Assembly: GCA_027485675.1 (NCBI GenBank)
Contig: JAIXQP010000048.1
Location: 113,736-177,735, forward strand
From: Terriglobales bacterium
GTDB taxonomy: Bacteria > Acidobacteriota > Terriglobia > Bryobacterales > Bryobacteraceae
Direction of reading: 5' to 3'
DNA length: 64,000 nt
The notes below the pieces were generated by a model. It was not told the origin of the DNA. It did not search any database and was given only the letters and a program-made list of their open reading frames with translations. Shown one piece after another: positions 16,840-24,672 of this stretch (positions are counted from its first letter, which is position 1; every line of letters starts with the position of its first letter). The translations under genes and the position numbers were made by a program.

Positions 16840-18540
16840 TCAGGACACCTGTGCGAATTTTCGACATTCCGCCGATTCTTCGAGGAAGCGGGCAGCCGTC
16901 TCCTTCCCCATATAGCGTTCGAGCAGCGACCGTTCGCTCTTGCGCAAATCCACCAAAATCATCCCGTCCAGAGCATTGGCAAACTTCGGGTCCACGCTGA
17001 AGCCCAGCATCTTCGCCCCCAGCCGGCAATACTGCCGCAACAGCACCGGCAGGCCTTTGCCATCCGGCTCCAGGTCCATAATCGGCGCCCCCAGCTCTTC
17101 CGGGTCTCGCGCCAGTTGGACGAGCGAGTCCACCTCCCACTCCACGAACAGTTTCCGGAATGGCCGTTTCGCCTTCACCAGGCGGGTGAGTTCGGGCTCC
17201 TGCTGCCGCAGTTGGAAGTAGCGGACAATCAGACGCCGGGAGATCTCCGAATAGTCATTGCTGATGCTCACCGCGCCAAACAAAACCGGCGCATCGGGCC
17301 GCTGCGCGACGTATTGGCCAATCCCCTTCCACAGCAGCAGCAGCGGCGCGTACTGCCGCTGATACTCCTGCCGCACAAAACTGCGGCCCAACTCCACCGC
17401 CGGGCCAATCCGGTTGAGAAACCGTTGATCGAACGAAAACAGCGTCCGCGAGTACAGATCGCCCAGCGCCACGTCCGCCGTATGCGCCAACCGGTAGCCG
17501 CCCACAACCTCCTGCTTCTCCCGGTTCCAGACGAACAGCTGCTGATAATGGCGGTCAAACCGGTCCAGGTCCAGCGCCCGCCCACAACCCTCCCCCACCG
17601 CGCGAAACGTCACTTCGCGCAGCCGGCCAATCTCCCGCAGAATCGCCGGAATCTGCGGCGCCCGCGCCACCCACACCGACAGCTCCTTGGCTTCGTCCAA
17701 CATTTGCGACGGCGGCAGCTGCGCCAACTCCCGCGCCATCGTCGCCCGGTCCGCTTCCGGCGCCAGCTCGCCGGCCTCTCCATTGGCTACGCTCACCACC
17801 GCCCGGCTCCGCTGCCCCAACAAGTAGGTCCGGGACCGCAGGTACTCCGCCGCCGCCCGGTCGTCCTGGAAGCTATCAAGCGTCGCCGCCGGGATCGCCC
17901 GTCCAATCCGGACCTCCACCGGGTGCCCGCGCTTGTTTAAAAACTCCGCCGGCAGCGCCGCCGTCCGCAGCTTGGCGTGCAGCATCCCCAATAGATGGAA
18001 GTTCACCGAGTTACTCCCGGAGAAGTACAGCGGCACCGTCGCCGCCCCGCACTTGCGCGCCAGCCACGCGGCCGAAGGGATCCACGCCGGATCCACAATT
18101 CCCCGCCGCTTAAAGTCGATCGTCGACACCGCCCCCGCCGGAAACATCACGAGCAAGCCCCCGCCCTTCAACCAAGCCAGACACTCCCGCAATCCCCGCG
18201 AATTAAATCGCGCGGCGTTGCTGCGGTCGGCAATCGGATCCACCCAGATGCAGATCCGGTTCAGCTCCGTGATCTCGGCGAGCAACTGATTGGTAACAAT
18301 CCGCACATCGCTCCGTAACGGCGTCAGCAACTGCGTCAGAATCAACCCCTCCAACATGCCGTAGGGATGATTGCAGACAATCACCGCCGGTCCCGACTTC
18401 GGAATCCGTTCCAGGTCCGGTTCGTGGATTTGCAGCTTCACCCCCAACTCATCCAGCATCCGCCGCGTCAGCGCACGCTCGTCCCCACCGCGCATCCGGG
18501 CATAAAACTCCCGCAGAGCTTTGATCTGAAAGGTGTCCAT
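16840..18540 (-). CDS. OlsF-like bifunctional acyltransferase (PlsC-like plus GNAT-like)
   Basis: A 566-residue protein with two domains. Residues 1-260 form a PlsC-like lysophospholipid acyltransferase with VIVCNHPYGMLEG (catalytic His motif) and LLVMFPAGAVS (the FPEG-like substrate motif). Residues ~275-500 resemble the GNAT-type N-acyltransferase seen in OlsB and hemolysin-like proteins (REVTFRAVGEGCGRALDLD, then VVGGYRLAH and LGRSFVRQEYQ). The same domain order is known in OlsF, which makes ornithine lipids by N- then O-acylation. The substrate here is inferred, and other aminolipids such as glycine lipids are possible. No membrane segment is obvious, so peripheral inner-membrane location is expected. 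The gene stands alone. Confidence 0.78.
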   Translation of the reverse strand: MDTFQIKALREFYARMRGGDERALTRRMLDELGVKLQIHEPDLERIPKSGPAVIVCNHPYGMLEGLILTQLLTPLRSDVRIVTNQLLAEITELNRICIWVDPIADRSNAARFNSRGLRECLAWLKGGGLLVMFPAGAVSTIDFKRRGIVDPAWIPSAAWLARKCGAATVPLYFSGSNSVNFHLLGMLHAKLRTAALPAEFLNKRGHPVEVRIGRAIPAATLDSFQDDRAAAEYLRSRTYLLGQRSRAVVSVANGEAGELAPEADRATMARELAQLPPSQMLDEAKELSVWVARAPQIPAILREIGRLREVTFRAVGEGCGRALDLDRFDRHYQQLFVWNREKQEVVGGYRLAHTADVALGDLYSRTLFSFDQRFLNRIGPAVELGRSFVRQEYQRQYAPLLLLWKGIGQYVAQRPDAPVLFGAVSISNDYSEISRRLIVRYFQLRQQEPELTRLVKAKRPFRKLFVEWEVDSLVQLARDPEELGAPIMDLEPDGKGLPVLLRQYCRLGAKMLGFSVDPKFANALDGMILVDLRKSERSLLERYMGKETAARFLEESAECRKFAQVS

Positions 18541-18632
18541 TCAGCCAGAGCGTACGCCGCCACCATTGCATCCCGATGAAGAATCCGTGAGTGTTCCATC
18601 AACTCGCAATCCCGCTGCTACAATGAGTCTTC

Positions 18633-19724
18633 ATGCCTGAACCGGCCCCTCTTAAGACCACCCCGCTCCACGCCGTCCATCGCAATTCTGGCGCAAAAAT
18701 GGTGGATTTCGGCGGTTGGGACATGCCCGTCCAATACTCCGGGATCCTCGATGAACACCAGGCCGTCCGCACCGCCGTCGGCCTGTTCGATGTCTCCCAC
18801 ATGGGCGAAATCGAGATCCGCGGCCCCCAGGCCTTCGACCTCGTCCAATGGATCTCTTCGAACGACGCGGCCAAACTCAAAATCGGCCAGGCCCACTACT
18901 CCGGCCTGCTCTATGACCACGGCGGCTTCGTCGACGACATCCTCGTCCATAAGGTTGCCGACGACCACTACTTCCTCTGCGTCAACGCCTCCAATCAGGA
19001 CGCCGACTACGCCCACATCGTCAGCCAGAACCGCTTCGACGCCGCAGTGGAAAACGCGGGGCACCGCTACGCCCAACTCGCCATCCAAGGCCCCCTCGGC
19101 CCGGCGACCCTGCAGAAGCTCACCACCACCGATCTCGCCCCCATCAAGTACTACCACTTCGTCGATGGCGAAGTCGCCGGCGTCCCGGCGCGCATCGCCC
19201 GCACCGGCTACACCGGCGAAGACGGCTTTGAAATCTACGTCCCCCCGTCCGAAGCCCCGGCTCTCTGGACCAAGCTCGTCGAACTCGGCGCCAAACCGGC
19301 CGGCCTCGGCGCGCGCAATACGCTGCGCCTCGAAGCCGCCATGGCCCTCTATGGCCACGAAATCGACGCCACCATCTCGCCGCTCGAAGCCGGCCTCTCC
19401 TGGATCGTCAAGTTCGACAAAGGCGACTTCAACGGCCGCGCCAAACTGGCTGAGCAGAAAGAGAAAGGCATCACCCGCAAACTCTGCGGCTTTGAGATGA
19501 CCGAACGCGGCATCGGCCGGGACGGCTACGAGATCTCGGTCGATGGCGTCAAGGCCGGTTGGGTCACCAGCGGCGGCCCCTCTCCCACCACCGGCAAAAA
19601 CATCGGCCTCTGCTATCTTCCCTTGGCCTATGCCAACCCCGGCCAGACCATTCAGATCAGCATTCGCAACCAGCCCGTCGGGGCTGTCGTAGTTCCTACC
19701 CCCTTTTACAAGCGAGCGAAATAA
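18633..19724 (+). CDS. gcvT: Aminomethyltransferase, glycine cleavage T protein
   Basis: A 363-residue cytosolic enzyme that takes the aminomethyl group from the lipoyl arm of GcvH, releases ammonia and makes 5,10-methylene-tetrahydrofolate. Family blocks are present: TPLHAVHRNSGAKMVDFGGW, VGLFDVSHMGEIEIRG, RTGYTGEDGFEIY (folate region with the catalytic Asp nearby) and GLGARNTLRLEAAMALYGHE. The length is typical. TACAAT lies only 8 bases before the ATG (18619-18624), a -10-like box that would give an almost leaderless mRNA and leaves no room for a glycine riboswitch. gcvH follows after 4 bases. The P protein genes are not in the window. Confidence 0.97.
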   Translation: MPEPAPLKTTPLHAVHRNSGAKMVDFGGWDMPVQYSGILDEHQAVRTAVGLFDVSHMGEIEIRGPQAFDLVQWISSNDAAKLKIGQAHYSGLLYDHGGFVDDILVHKVADDHYFLCVNASNQDADYAHIVSQNRFDAAVENAGHRYAQLAIQGPLGPATLQKLTTTDLAPIKYYHFVDGEVAGVPARIARTGYTGEDGFEIYVPPSEAPALWTKLVELGAKPAGLGARNTLRLEAAMALYGHEIDATISPLEAGLSWIVKFDKGDFNGRAKLAEQKEKGITRKLCGFEMTERGIGRDGYEISVDGVKAGWVTSGGPSPTTGKNIGLCYLPLAYANPGQTIQISIRNQPVGAVVVPTPFYKRAK

Positions 19725-19728
19725 CCCA

Positions 19729-20103
19729 ATGTATCCAGACAACTACCGCTACACCAAAGAGCATGAATGGGTTCTGGCCGACGGTGAAACCGGCACCATT
19801 GGCATCACCGACCACGCCCAGTCCGAACTCGGCGACATCGTCTTCGTCGACCTGCCCAAGGTGGGCGCCACCATTGAACAAGGCAAGACCTTCGGCTCCG
19901 TTGAGAGCGTGAAGGCCGTCTCCGACCTCTACGCCCCGGTCACCGGCGAAGTCATTGCAGTCAACAGCGACCTCAACGCCAAGCCCGAAGCCCTCAACTC
20001 CGATCCCCACGGCGCCGCCTGGCTCATCAAGATCCGGATTGCGGACGCCGGGGAACTCGATGGCCTCCTGTCGGCCGCCGACTACCAGGCCTACCTCGGC
20101 TAA
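19729..20103 (+). CDS. gcvH: Glycine cleavage system H protein
   Basis: A 124-residue lipoyl carrier that shuttles the methylamine intermediate between P, T and L proteins. The lipoyl-lysine is Lys62 in GSVESVKAVSDLYAPVTGEV, and HEWVLADGETGTIGITDHAQ is the conserved N-terminal block. It follows gcvT by 4 bases. In many bacteria gcvP comes next, but here a membrane glycosyltransferase begins 7 bases later, so gcvP must lie elsewhere. Confidence 0.97.
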   Translation: MYPDNYRYTKEHEWVLADGETGTIGITDHAQSELGDIVFVDLPKVGATIEQGKTFGSVESVKAVSDLYAPVTGEVIAVNSDLNAKPEALNSDPHGAAWLIKIRIADAGELDGLLSAADYQAYLG

Positions 20104-20110
20104 GCCATTC

Positions 20111-21913
20111 ATGCGGCACGCGCTGCTCGTCATCGCCATCGTCCTGGCCCTGCGCGTGCCGTATCTCAACCACCCCATCCAGGGCGATGACGTTTATTAC
20201 CTCGTCAGCGCCCAGCACGCGCAGATCGACCCCACCCACCCCCTCCGCGCCCAGTTCGCCTTCGAAGGGCAAATGGTCTCTATGCAGGGCCACCCCCACG
20301 GGCCCTTCAACGCCTGGTACCTCGGCGCTCTCATCGCCCTCTGCGGCGATATCAAAGAAGTCCCGTTCCACGCCGCCTATCTCCCCTTCTCCCTGATCGC
20401 CGCGCTCAGCGCCCTCTCCCTCGCCCGCCGATTCACGCCCCACCCGCTCACGGCCACGCTCCTCTTCCTCGCCACCCCAGCCTTCGTCATCAACGGCAAC
20501 AGCCTCGAAACCGACGTCCCCCTCCTCGCCTTCTGGCTCCTGGCCACGGCGCTCTATACCGCCAACCGCCCCTACCTCGCCGTCGCCCCGCTCGCCCTCG
20601 CCGCCCTCACGGCCTATCAGTCCGTCATCCTCATCCCCATCCTCTTTCTCTACAACCGCCAATACTGGCCCGTCACCCTGACCCCGGCCCTCACCATCGC
20701 CGCTTTCCAACTCTTCGAACGGTCCAGCACCGGCACCCTCCCCGCCCAGGTCCTCACCGGCTACTTCTCGCAATACGCCCTCCAATCGCTCATCAACAAA
20801 GCCCGCAACGCCGCCTCGCTCACCACGCACCTCGGCTGGCTCATCTTCCCCCTCGCAACGCTCCCCGTCCACTGGCGCCTCGCCGTCCCCCTCGGCCTCA
20901 CCGCCGCCCTTTACGATCCCCATCCCCTCTTCTGGATCCCCTTTGGCCTCGGCGCGAGCCTCCTGCTCTCGCTCAAGCCCAAGACCGAATGGCTCCACCA
21001 ATGGATCGCCCTCTTCTTCGCCGCCGCCCTCGTCATCTTCTTTGCTGGCGCCAACCGCTACCTCCTCCCGCTCGCTCTGCCCGTCGCCATCCTGGCCAGC
21101 CACTACCGGCTAGCCCGCCCCGCCATCGCTCTCCAGTTCGCCCTCTCCGCCGCGCTCGCCTTCACGAACTACCAACACTGGCAGGCCTATCGCGACTTCG
21201 TCTCGCCTCCCAACGGCCGCCTCTGGGTCAACGCCGAATGGGGCCTCCGCTTCTACGCCGAAGCCGTCGGCGGCGTCCCCCTGCTCCGCGGTGAACCCGT
21301 CCAACCCGGCGACGCCGTGCTCACTAGCGCCCTCTCGAGCCCCGTCAACTTCACCACCGGCGGCGGCCGCGCCGCCCTCACCCGCCAGGCCGAAGTCCGC
21401 CCCGCGCTGCCCCTCTGCCTCATCTGCCTCAACGGCCGCAGCGCCTACTCCTCCGCCCAGCACGGCCTCCGCGCCTTCGATCTCGCCCCCGGCCCCCTCG
21501 ATCGCATCAAGCTCGAAGGCATCATCGCCCAGCGCCCCACGCGCAGCTATCTCGAAATGGGCGACCCCGCCGCCACCAGTCAAATTGTCTCCGGCATCTA
21601 CGATCTCGAAGGCGAAAAATGGCGCTGGATGTCAGACCGTGGCACCGTGCTCCTCCAACGCAAGCCCGGCCCCCTGGTCGCCAAAATCTATCTGCCCGAC
21701 GCCGCCCCCGGCCGCGTCGTCACGCTGACCGTCGACGGCCAGACCATCCACACCCAAACCCTGCCCGGCCCCGGCTCCCACGAAATCAAAACCCAAAACC
21801 TCACCCCCGGCGAAGGCGACCTCTCCGTCACGCTCTCCATCGACAAGCCCTTTGAAGCCCCCAACGACGCCCGCCGTCTCGGCTTGATCCTCTCCGCCCT
21901 CGGCATCCCATAA
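20111..21913 (+). CDS. Polytopic membrane glycosyltransferase, GT39/ArnT-like
   Basis: A 600-residue inner-membrane protein. The start at 20111 (MRHALLVIAIVLALRVPYL) is taken instead of an upstream start inside gcvH because it opens directly with helix 1. Just after helix 1 is QGDDVYYLVSAQH, the acidic motif at the position of the catalytic Asp in GT-C enzymes (PMT, ArnT). Around ten hydrophobic segments follow to about residue 360. A soluble C-terminal beta domain (VAKIYLPDAAPGRVVTLTVD) fills the rest. Such enzymes transfer sugars from polyprenyl-phosphate donors to lipids or proteins in the periplasm. The acceptor is unknown. The gene overlaps no partner but is within 7 bases of gcvH. Confidence 0.75.
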   Translation: MRHALLVIAIVLALRVPYLNHPIQGDDVYYLVSAQHAQIDPTHPLRAQFAFEGQMVSMQGHPHGPFNAWYLGALIALCGDIKEVPFHAAYLPFSLIAALSALSLARRFTPHPLTATLLFLATPAFVINGNSLETDVPLLAFWLLATALYTANRPYLAVAPLALAALTAYQSVILIPILFLYNRQYWPVTLTPALTIAAFQLFERSSTGTLPAQVLTGYFSQYALQSLINKARNAASLTTHLGWLIFPLATLPVHWRLAVPLGLTAALYDPHPLFWIPFGLGASLLLSLKPKTEWLHQWIALFFAAALVIFFAGANRYLLPLALPVAILASHYRLARPAIALQFALSAALAFTNYQHWQAYRDFVSPPNGRLWVNAEWGLRFYAEAVGGVPLLRGEPVQPGDAVLTSALSSPVNFTTGGGRAALTRQAEVRPALPLCLICLNGRSAYSSAQHGLRAFDLAPGPLDRIKLEGIIAQRPTRSYLEMGDPAATSQIVSGIYDLEGEKWRWMSDRGTVLLQRKPGPLVAKIYLPDAAPGRVVTLTVDGQTIHTQTLPGPGSHEIKTQNLTPGEGDLSVTLSIDKPFEAPNDARRLGLILSALGIP

Positions 21914-21926
21914 CTTAAAATCGGGT

Positions 21927-22982
21927 ATGCTCCTCCCCCGCCGTCTTCTGGTGCTGCTCCTCGCCGCGGTCGCCCCCGCCCTGCCCCAAGCCCCCAAACC
22001 CAAGCCGGTCGTCTGGATCCTCTCCACCGGCGGAACCATCGCCAGCCAAGGCGCCTCTTCCATCAGCCTGACGGACTATAAGGCCGGCGTCCTCACAGGC
22101 AGCGATCTCGTGAAAGCCGTCCCGGAGATCGCCCAGATCGCCGACGTCAAAGTCGAGCAGATCGCCAATGTCGGCAGTCCGAACATCACCATCGCCCACT
22201 GGCTCACCCTGGCCACCCGCATCAACCGCATCTTCACCGAAGAGCCCGCCACGGCCGGCGTCGTCATCACCCATGGCACCAACACCCTTGAAGAAACGGC
22301 CTACTTCCTCAACCTCACCGTGAAGCACGACCGTCCGGTCGTCGTGGTCGGCCCCCTGCGCCCCGCCACCGCCATCACCCCCCCCGGACCGCTCAACCTG
22401 CTCAACGCCGTCCGCACCGCCGCCTCCCCCGCCGCGCGCGGCAAAGGAGTTCTGGTGGTTCTGAACGACGAAATCAGCGCCGCCCGCGACGTCACGAAAA
22501 CGAACACCCTCCGCGTCGAAACATTCCGCTCGCCCGACTCGGGTTACCTCGGCTTCGTCGACGGCGATCAGATTACGTTCTACCGGTCTCCCACCCGCCG
22601 TCACACCACGGCATCGGAGTTCGATGTGCAAGGCCTCAAGGAACTGCCCACGGTCGAGATCCTCTACTCTTACGTGCAGCCGAACCCCATCCTGATCCAG
22701 GCACTCCTCACCAGCGGAGTGAAGGGCATCGTGATGGCGGGCACCGGCGCCGGGCTAGTCGCCGACGTCGAAAAGGCCGCGCTGGCCAAAGCCAAGGGGA
22801 CCGTCATCGTCCGTTCCAATCGCACGGGCAGCGGCCGTGTCCCTCCGCGGGAAGAATACGAAGCCAGCGGCATGATCGGCGCCGACAATCTCAACCCGCA
22901 AAAGGCCCGCATCCTGTTGATGCTTGCCCTCACCAAAACCACCGACCTCGGTGAGATCCGCCGCATCTTCGCCGAATACTAA
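21927..22982 (+). CDS. Exported type II L-asparaginase-like protein
   Basis: A 351-residue protein with a signal peptide (MLLPRRLLVLLLAAVAPALP), so periplasmic. The first active-site motif WILSTGGTIAS carries the nucleophilic Thr37. The second reads VVITHGTNTLEETAYFL: the position that is Asp in E. coli AnsB (GTDT) is Asn119 here, codon AAC. The Lys of the second catalytic triad is present in SAARDVTKTNTLRVETF. Overall length and blocks match type II asparaginases, which hydrolyse Asn (and some Gln) to the acid and ammonia. Activity may be altered by the Asp-to-Asn change. TAAAAT lies 5 bases before the ATG, suggesting a leaderless transcript. Confidence 0.88.
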   Translation: MLLPRRLLVLLLAAVAPALPQAPKPKPVVWILSTGGTIASQGASSISLTDYKAGVLTGSDLVKAVPEIAQIADVKVEQIANVGSPNITIAHWLTLATRINRIFTEEPATAGVVITHGTNTLEETAYFLNLTVKHDRPVVVVGPLRPATAITPPGPLNLLNAVRTAASPAARGKGVLVVLNDEISAARDVTKTNTLRVETFRSPDSGYLGFVDGDQITFYRSPTRRHTTASEFDVQGLKELPTVEILYSYVQPNPILIQALLTSGVKGIVMAGTGAGLVADVEKAALAKAKGTVIVRSNRTGSGRVPPREEYEASGMIGADNLNPQKARILLMLALTKTTDLGEIRRIFAEY

Positions 22983-23024
22983 ACCGCACGCCCCATCCGC
23001 CAACTGTTATAAAATCCCGGCAGC

Positions 23025-24230
23025 ATGACGCGCCGCACTCTTCTCGCCTCCCTCCCCTTCTTCTCCCTCGCCTCCGCCGCGGTCGCCCGCCACAAAATCG
23101 CCAACGTCCAAACCATGACCCTCCAGGGCGGACGCACCTACATCCTCGTCAAGATCACCGCCGACAACGGCCAGTACGGCATCGCCGAGGCCTACGGCAC
23201 CCCCGGCTTCGGCGTCAAGGAACAGATCCACTCCCTCAAGCCCTGGCTCATCGGCAAGGATCCGCTCGAAACCGACCGGATCTTCACCCTCCTCGGCCAG
23301 GGCGCTGCCAACCTCTCCGGCACCCGCACCGACGGCTCGGCCCACAACTTCCTCCGCGCCGCCTCCGCCATCGACATGGCCCTGTTCGACCTCGCCGGCA
23401 AACTCCTCAACGTCCCCGCCTCCACCCTCCTCGGTGGCCGCTTCGCCGACCGTACCCGCATGTACGATCACGCCGCCCCCAAGAACATGCTCGACAAAGC
23501 CTCCTGCCAGGAGTGGGCCGCCAAGGTCAAGGCCGACCCCGCCGGCTTCACCTGCCACAAGTTCGGCTTCCCTCACGAAAAACACACGAACCGCACCCTC
23601 TCGACGAAAGACCTCATCAACATCCAGAAAGGCTTTGAGAACTGCCGCGAAGCCGTCGGCTGGGACCACGACATCATGGTCCACTGCCATTGGGAGTACG
23701 ACGTCCGCACCGCCATCCAAATCGCCGAAGCCGTCGAAGAGATCAAGCCCGTCTGGCTCGAAGACCCGCTGATCGTCGACTACTCCGACTCCTGGAAGCG
23801 CCTCTGCGCGAGCTCGGAAGTCCCCATCTGCATGGGCGAGAATCTCGCCCGCCGCGAAGGCTTCCTGCCCTTCATCCTCAACCAGGGCACGGACATTCTC
23901 CATCCCGATCTCCGCAACTCCGGCGGCTTCCTCGAAACCAAGCGCATCGCCGATCTCGCCGCGCCCTTCGGCATGCCCATGGGCACCCACAACACCGGCA
24001 GCCAGGTGAACACCTACGCCAACGCCCAGTGGGCCACCAGCATCCGCGACTTCATCGCCTGCGAAACCGTCACCGGCAAAGGCGACTGGATGGACAAGCT
24101 CCTCCTCCTCGACGGCCCCTACATCAAGGACGGCTACATCGCCGCCACCGACAAGCCGGGCCTCGGCATCGAGATCAATCCCGATACCGCCAAGGCCCAT
24201 CTCGCGCCCGGCGAAACCTACTGGGCCTAA
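23025..24230 (+). CDS. Exported enolase-superfamily (mandelate racemase/MLE-like) protein with altered metal site
   Basis: A 401-residue protein with a twin-arginine-like signal (MTRRTLLASLPFFSLASAA), so probably exported folded. It has the capping domain (YILVKITADNGQYGIAEAYG) and barrel of the galactonate-dehydratase-like group. Metal ligands two and three are Glu246 (VWLEDPL) and Glu272 (ICMGEN), and the barrel-end His322 sits in MGTHNTGS. Position 220, 26 residues before Glu246, where homologues have the first Asp ligand (V-D-F-H), is His (MVHCHWEYD). Substrate is probably an acid sugar, by family only. TATAAAAT lies 9 bases before the ATG. Confidence 0.85.
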   Translation: MTRRTLLASLPFFSLASAAVARHKIANVQTMTLQGGRTYILVKITADNGQYGIAEAYGTPGFGVKEQIHSLKPWLIGKDPLETDRIFTLLGQGAANLSGTRTDGSAHNFLRAASAIDMALFDLAGKLLNVPASTLLGGRFADRTRMYDHAAPKNMLDKASCQEWAAKVKADPAGFTCHKFGFPHEKHTNRTLSTKDLINIQKGFENCREAVGWDHDIMVHCHWEYDVRTAIQIAEAVEEIKPVWLEDPLIVDYSDSWKRLCASSEVPICMGENLARREGFLPFILNQGTDILHPDLRNSGGFLETKRIADLAAPFGMPMGTHNTGSQVNTYANAQWATSIRDFIACETVTGKGDWMDKLLLLDGPYIKDGYIAATDKPGLGIEINPDTAKAHLAPGETYWA

Positions 24231-24231
24231 C

Positions 24232-24651
24232 CTACTTCTTGATTCCGTGCGCCGCTTCCACCAGCGGCGCCAGTAGGCCCATCACGCCGTCATCGCCCTT
24301 CGCGAGGCCGCCCACCAGCGCATCCCGATCCTGCAGAATGCGCCGTGCCAGCGGCTTCGGCCCCTCCTCCGCGCCGTTGCTCAACTCCTCGGCCAGCTTA
24401 AACAGCGCCGCCGCCTGCTCGCTCGCCAGGCCATAGTTCTTCCGGCTCGCCTGAAAGTAGACGACGCTGACCATATCCCGCAGCCGGCTCAGCCGCTCCT
24501 GACTTCGCAGTTGCCCGGCCTCAGTGGTGAGCCGCTGCACCTCGGCCTCCTGCGTGTTCGCCCGCTGAAATTGCGGAACGAAGCCACCCAGGAAGCCACT
24601 CAGCAGCAGCACCACCGACGCAATGCCACCCGTCTTCGCGCTTAGTTCCAT
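24232..24651 (-). CDS. Hypothetical single-pass helical protein
   Basis: A 139-residue protein with one N-terminal hydrophobic segment (IASVVLLLSGFLGGFVPQF) acting as anchor or uncleaved signal. A predicted coiled coil follows (ANTQEAEVQRLTTEAGQLRS), then helices (VVYFQASRKNYGLASEQAAA). No family is recognised. It ends 1 base from the convergent enolase-superfamily gene. TACGAT lies 7 bases before its ATG, a -10-like box. The TonB receptor gene ends 21 bases upstream on the same strand, so readthrough from it is possible. A role in that uptake system is only contextual. Confidence 0.62.
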   Translation of the reverse strand: MELSAKTGGIASVVLLLSGFLGGFVPQFQRANTQEAEVQRLTTEAGQLRSQERLSRLRDMVSVVYFQASRKNYGLASEQAAALFKLAEELSNGAEEGPKPLARRILQDRDALVGGLAKGDDGVMGLLAPLVEAAHGIKK

Positions 24652-24672
24652 GCTGCGAATCGTATCAGTCTG

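Noticed and set aside
18541..18632. Glycine riboswitch before gcvT
   Set aside because: Only about 90 bases are available, a -10-like box lies 8 bases from the ATG, and no glycine aptamer core is visible.
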